NCBI RefSeq assembly: GCF_000024405.1
Contig: NC_013517.1
Location: 3,131,989 to 3,195,988, forward strand
Source: Sebaldella termitidis ATCC 33386
GTDB lineage: Bacteria > Fusobacteriota > Fusobacteriia > Fusobacteriales > Leptotrichiaceae
Direction of reading: 5' to 3'
Length of the DNA: 64,000 nt
Shown here: in pieces, positions 61,382-64,000 of the stretch
Position numbering within the stretch: position 1 is the first letter of the stretch
Layout: each line of letters begins with the position of its first letter
The notes under the pieces: model-generated
What the model saw: the letters and a program-made list of their open reading frames with translations, nothing else
What the model was told of the DNA's origin: nothing
The model's database searches: none
Made by a program: the position numbers and the translations under genes

Positions 61382-63775
61382 TCATTTAGAATATAATATT
61401 GTTACTTCTTTAGGTTTTAATGTAAGTTCTATTGTCCTGTCAGAAACATAATATTTTTTATTATACATCAGATCTTTATACTCCCCGAAAAGCTTTGGTA
61501 CAAGAGCTTTTATTGTGTATTTGTCACTACTGTTATTTATTATTATAACAAGTGATTCTTTTCCGTTCGTAAGCTCATAGCTGATGTAATCCACAGCAGG
61601 TCTCTTTACTTCTATGATTTTATTTTGATAAATCTGTGCTTTTCTTTTTTCTTCTGCCATATAATATGCAATAAACTCGTTTACACGGGCCTGTGTCTTA
61701 GGATCATTAGAAACTTCCAGTATTTTGAATTCGGAATTTCTTATAAGGTCGCTGTATTGCTGTCTTATTCCGAGTATTTTGCGGTAAAAATTTTCTATGT
61801 CCTGATTAATAACTACAGGATAGAATATTTTCTTTTCTACTTCGTTTATAATAACCTGTTCCGGCATATTTCTCAGTCTGTCCATATATTTAGAAATATC
61901 ATCGCTTTCATTGTCATATGGTGCAAGATCTTCCCAAAGCATTGGTTTTCTGTTACGCGGATAATCAGATCCCCACATACCTTTTTCATCACCATAATAA
62001 ACCACAGGGCTGGCAGGAAGCATCATTTGTATGCTTACCAGCATCTTAAGCTTTCTTACTGCTTCACCATCATATAAATCCGGTCTTATTTCTTTATACT
62101 CGCTTGAACCGTTATTTCTGTCAAATACTCTGTTCGGATTAATAATTCCCGAATAAATTCTGTCTGTATCAAGTGAATCAAGATAAATTTCCGTACCATA
62201 AAATTTCTGTCTTGAATACTGATTATATACTTCAGCCATTTTTGATGCGAATTCTATATTATCTATTTTATAATTTGAATTAGTATTAACAATATACTTT
62301 ATCATTTCATTAACATAGTTATAGTCTACACCTGTATCATAAAGACCCATTTCTATATCATTACCGAAATTTCTGCTCTGATCTCCCAGAACCAAAATTT
62401 CCGGTTTGAACTTTTTTAGCTCTCTTGTTATTTCAGCAAGTCCTTTTTTATTCTCATTTTTATAAAAAACATACCTTACTCCGTCAATTCCGTCATCATC
62501 TTCATAAGTTTTGAAAGTCTCATCAGGCCCCAGAATCCATTTTTTCAAGGAATTAAATACATATTCTCTTGCTTCACGGTTATTAAGATCCAGCCGTAAA
62601 TCAGACCTGCTTCTGTACCATTTGTTATACTTCGGGTTCAGATTTGCAAAAAACTTGTTTGATGTAACATCAGGAGATATTTCCATTATTATTCTCATAT
62701 CTCTTTTATGTACTTCTCTTGCCAGCTTTGCCAAGAGCAGATCGGAATTCGTCCATTTCCATGTCTGCGGGTCAGTTGTCTCATCCAAGAGATTTTTGTC
62801 CTGCTGTGCATTGTATACCAGCAAATCCAGCTCTCTTGCTCCGTTAGTATTACTTGCCTGTCCTTTTACATCCATCCCTTCATTGGTTCCGGTCTGTTCC
62901 AGATAACCAAATGTAGGATCCACATGATTCATATATATAGGGTCATATTTATGATTTGAAAATGAATACACAGGGGGAGAAATTATCAGATAGTCAATCC
63001 CCAGTTCTTTCAAATAATCAAGCTTGTCTATTATTCCTGCAAGGTCTCCGCCGTATACTCTTGTATATTTCTTTATCTGGTTTCCTGCATTTTCTTCCCA
63101 CGGATCCAGCTCTTCGTAATTCCCTGTCCATGGGTGTACCGTGAATGCTTTATATAAAGGATTCGGATTCCAGTTCGCAGTAGCAAGGCTTCTGCGCGGA
63201 GTTCCCGATCTTATTGTTCCTGTGGGAGCACTGAAGTTATTAGTTCCAAATTCATTAAAAATAGCATCATTATCATAATTCCCGTTTCTGAAAGTGTCTA
63301 TATATATCATATAGCCTGTCCCTGATTTTGCCCATTCAGGCATATTTGTGAAATCATGAGTTTTTTCATATTCAAATGGAATAATATCAGAATTATTTTC
63401 ACTCTGTGTTTTCCCGTAAAAATATTTTGCATTGCCGTCTGTCAAAGCAAAATAATATGAAAAGTTTTCATTTGGTACCTCTACAGAAAATATTTCTTTT
63501 CCCTTATAATTTCCAAAACTGCTCATCTCAGCTTTATCATTGCCATAAATGAGTTCTACCTTTTCTATATCATTATTTTTTACATCCAGCAGTATTCTCA
63601 CTGTTTCATTATTATCTACTCTGTAATTTACATTTTCTTCATGAAAGACAGAGGCCTTGTCTATGTAATTATCCCTTCTTTGACTGATCTTCGGGATTAC
63701 CTCCTCAGCCGGAGTCTCCCCGTAAGATACAGAAAATGCAAAAAACACAGCCGCCAGCAATAACCATTTTTTCAT
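61382..63775 (-). CDS. secreted GH13-fold (alpha-amylase-like) protein lacking key catalytic residues
   Basis: A 797-residue exported protein: signal peptide MKKWLLLAAVFFAFSVSYG, an N-terminal beta-domain, then a GH13 barrel (MPEWAKSGTGYMIYIDTFRN, YGGDLAGIIDKLDYLKELGI, SFSNHKYDPIYMNHVDPTFG, ASPVVYYGDEKGMWGSDYPR). The four classic regions are altered: region I reads DVTSNK, region II GVRYV (nucleophile Asp replaced by Val436), region III LGDQS (acid Glu replaced by Asp465), region IV SLDTDR (the third Asp kept). It may bind alpha-glucans without cleaving, or use a different mechanism. GGGAG precedes the ATG; its own transcription unit. Confidence 0.88.
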   Translation of the reverse strand: MKKWLLLAAVFFAFSVSYGETPAEEVIPKISQRRDNYIDKASVFHEENVNYRVDNNETVRILLDVKNNDIEKVELIYGNDKAEMSSFGNYKGKEIFSVEVPNENFSYYFALTDGNAKYFYGKTQSENNSDIIPFEYEKTHDFTNMPEWAKSGTGYMIYIDTFRNGNYDNDAIFNEFGTNNFSAPTGTIRSGTPRRSLATANWNPNPLYKAFTVHPWTGNYEELDPWEENAGNQIKKYTRVYGGDLAGIIDKLDYLKELGIDYLIISPPVYSFSNHKYDPIYMNHVDPTFGYLEQTGTNEGMDVKGQASNTNGARELDLLVYNAQQDKNLLDETTDPQTWKWTNSDLLLAKLAREVHKRDMRIIMEISPDVTSNKFFANLNPKYNKWYRSRSDLRLDLNNREAREYVFNSLKKWILGPDETFKTYEDDDGIDGVRYVFYKNENKKGLAEITRELKKFKPEILVLGDQSRNFGNDIEMGLYDTGVDYNYVNEMIKYIVNTNSNYKIDNIEFASKMAEVYNQYSRQKFYGTEIYLDSLDTDRIYSGIINPNRVFDRNNGSSEYKEIRPDLYDGEAVRKLKMLVSIQMMLPASPVVYYGDEKGMWGSDYPRNRKPMLWEDLAPYDNESDDISKYMDRLRNMPEQVIINEVEKKIFYPVVINQDIENFYRKILGIRQQYSDLIRNSEFKILEVSNDPKTQARVNEFIAYYMAEEKRKAQIYQNKIIEVKRPAVDYISYELTNGKESLVIIINNSSDKYTIKALVPKLFGEYKDLMYNKKYYVSDRTIELTLKPKEVTILYSK

Positions 63776-64000
63776 ATATATTTCTCCCTTATTAACTCTT
63801 GCTTTATAATAAAATCCGATATTCTGATCTTATTCATGCTTTTTGTTAATTAATTATTTTGTTCTTTCTTCAATAATAAACCTGATCCGGTGTAATAATC
63901 CGCCTGCAATATATTAAAAAACAACCAAAATATTTAATATTTTTCATCGTTATATTCTATCATTTATTTTTATTTTTGCAAATAATTATTTATGTCGTAA
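63776..64000. other. upstream region of the GH13-like gene, window end
   Basis: About 225 AT-rich bases. No clear promoter pair or palindrome can be placed, and no ORF is recognised before the window ends. Confidence 0.4.

Noticed and set aside
1-64000. CRISPR array, prophage, insertion sequence, tRNA or rRNA genes
   Set aside because: I looked for regular repeats, transposase or integrase signatures and tRNA or rRNA cores and saw none; the repeats present are operators, terminators or the two micro-ORF cassettes.

Overview
The window looks like a chromosome segment from a low-GC, fermentative, Gram-negative-type anaerobe. Lysine is made through meso-DAP, solute-binding lipoproteins are abundant, and metabolism is built around sugar uptake, PTS systems and a glycyl-radical enzyme. 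The mix of proteins, the very AT-rich spacers and the clean AAGGAGG-type ribosome sites suggest a fusobacterium of the Leptotrichiaceae, with Sebaldella-like organisms the best guess. This assignment is an inference; no rRNA or tRNA gene is visible in the window to confirm it.

Layout. (1) 1-4660: a minus-strand lysine operon (lysA-lysC-dapF-small secreted protein-dapA), led by a good promoter, a lysine riboswitch and its terminator. (2) 4.9-13.6 kb: small accessory genes, including a DUF7336-type gene cut by an in-frame TAG and a decayed nucleotide-kinase-like pseudogene, around a beta-glucoside unit (GH1 phospho-glucosidase, orphan EIIC, GntR regulator). (3) 13.6-20.7 kb: a mannose-family PTS operon carrying three sugar-phosphate-isomerase-like enzymes and its own GntR regulator. 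(4) 20.8-31 kb: a MORN/YwqK-like secreted protein, a cold-shock protein, a second aspartate kinase with homoserine dehydrogenase, a BMP-type binding protein, a small ferredoxin, an isochorismatase with a HxlR-flavin-domain fusion, and a hydroxyacid dehydrogenase. (5) 31.1-38.6 kb: a DeoR-controlled operon joining a NanE-like epimerase, a glycyl radical enzyme and a complete mannose-family PTS, with the radical-SAM activase divergently transcribed. (6) 38.6-45 kb: a tautomerase, an osmoprotectant-type ABC transporter, a DUF5996 protein, and a glutamate-kinase-like/prolyl-tRNA-editing-like pair next to a LysR regulator. (7) 45.1-53.2 kb: a complete xylose operon (xylF-G-H-A-B and a ROK regulator). 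(8) 53.6-61 kb: a YheO-like regulator, then a D-allose operon (LacI regulator-alsA-alsC-alsE-alsK-alsB) with two LacI-type operators. (9) 61.4-63.8 kb: a secreted GH13-fold protein that appears to lack the catalytic nucleophile.

How it fits together: most of the window is catabolic uptake machinery for plant or host sugars (beta-glucosides, xylose, allose and two unassigned PTS substrates), each with a local regulator and recognisable operators. The biosynthetic part is the aspartate family, with one aspartokinase in a lysine-riboswitch operon and another coupled to homoserine dehydrogenase. The most interesting candidate system is the PTS-NanE-glycyl-radical-enzyme operon, whose gene content implies radical chemistry on a phosphorylated sugar derivative that I cannot name from sequence alone.
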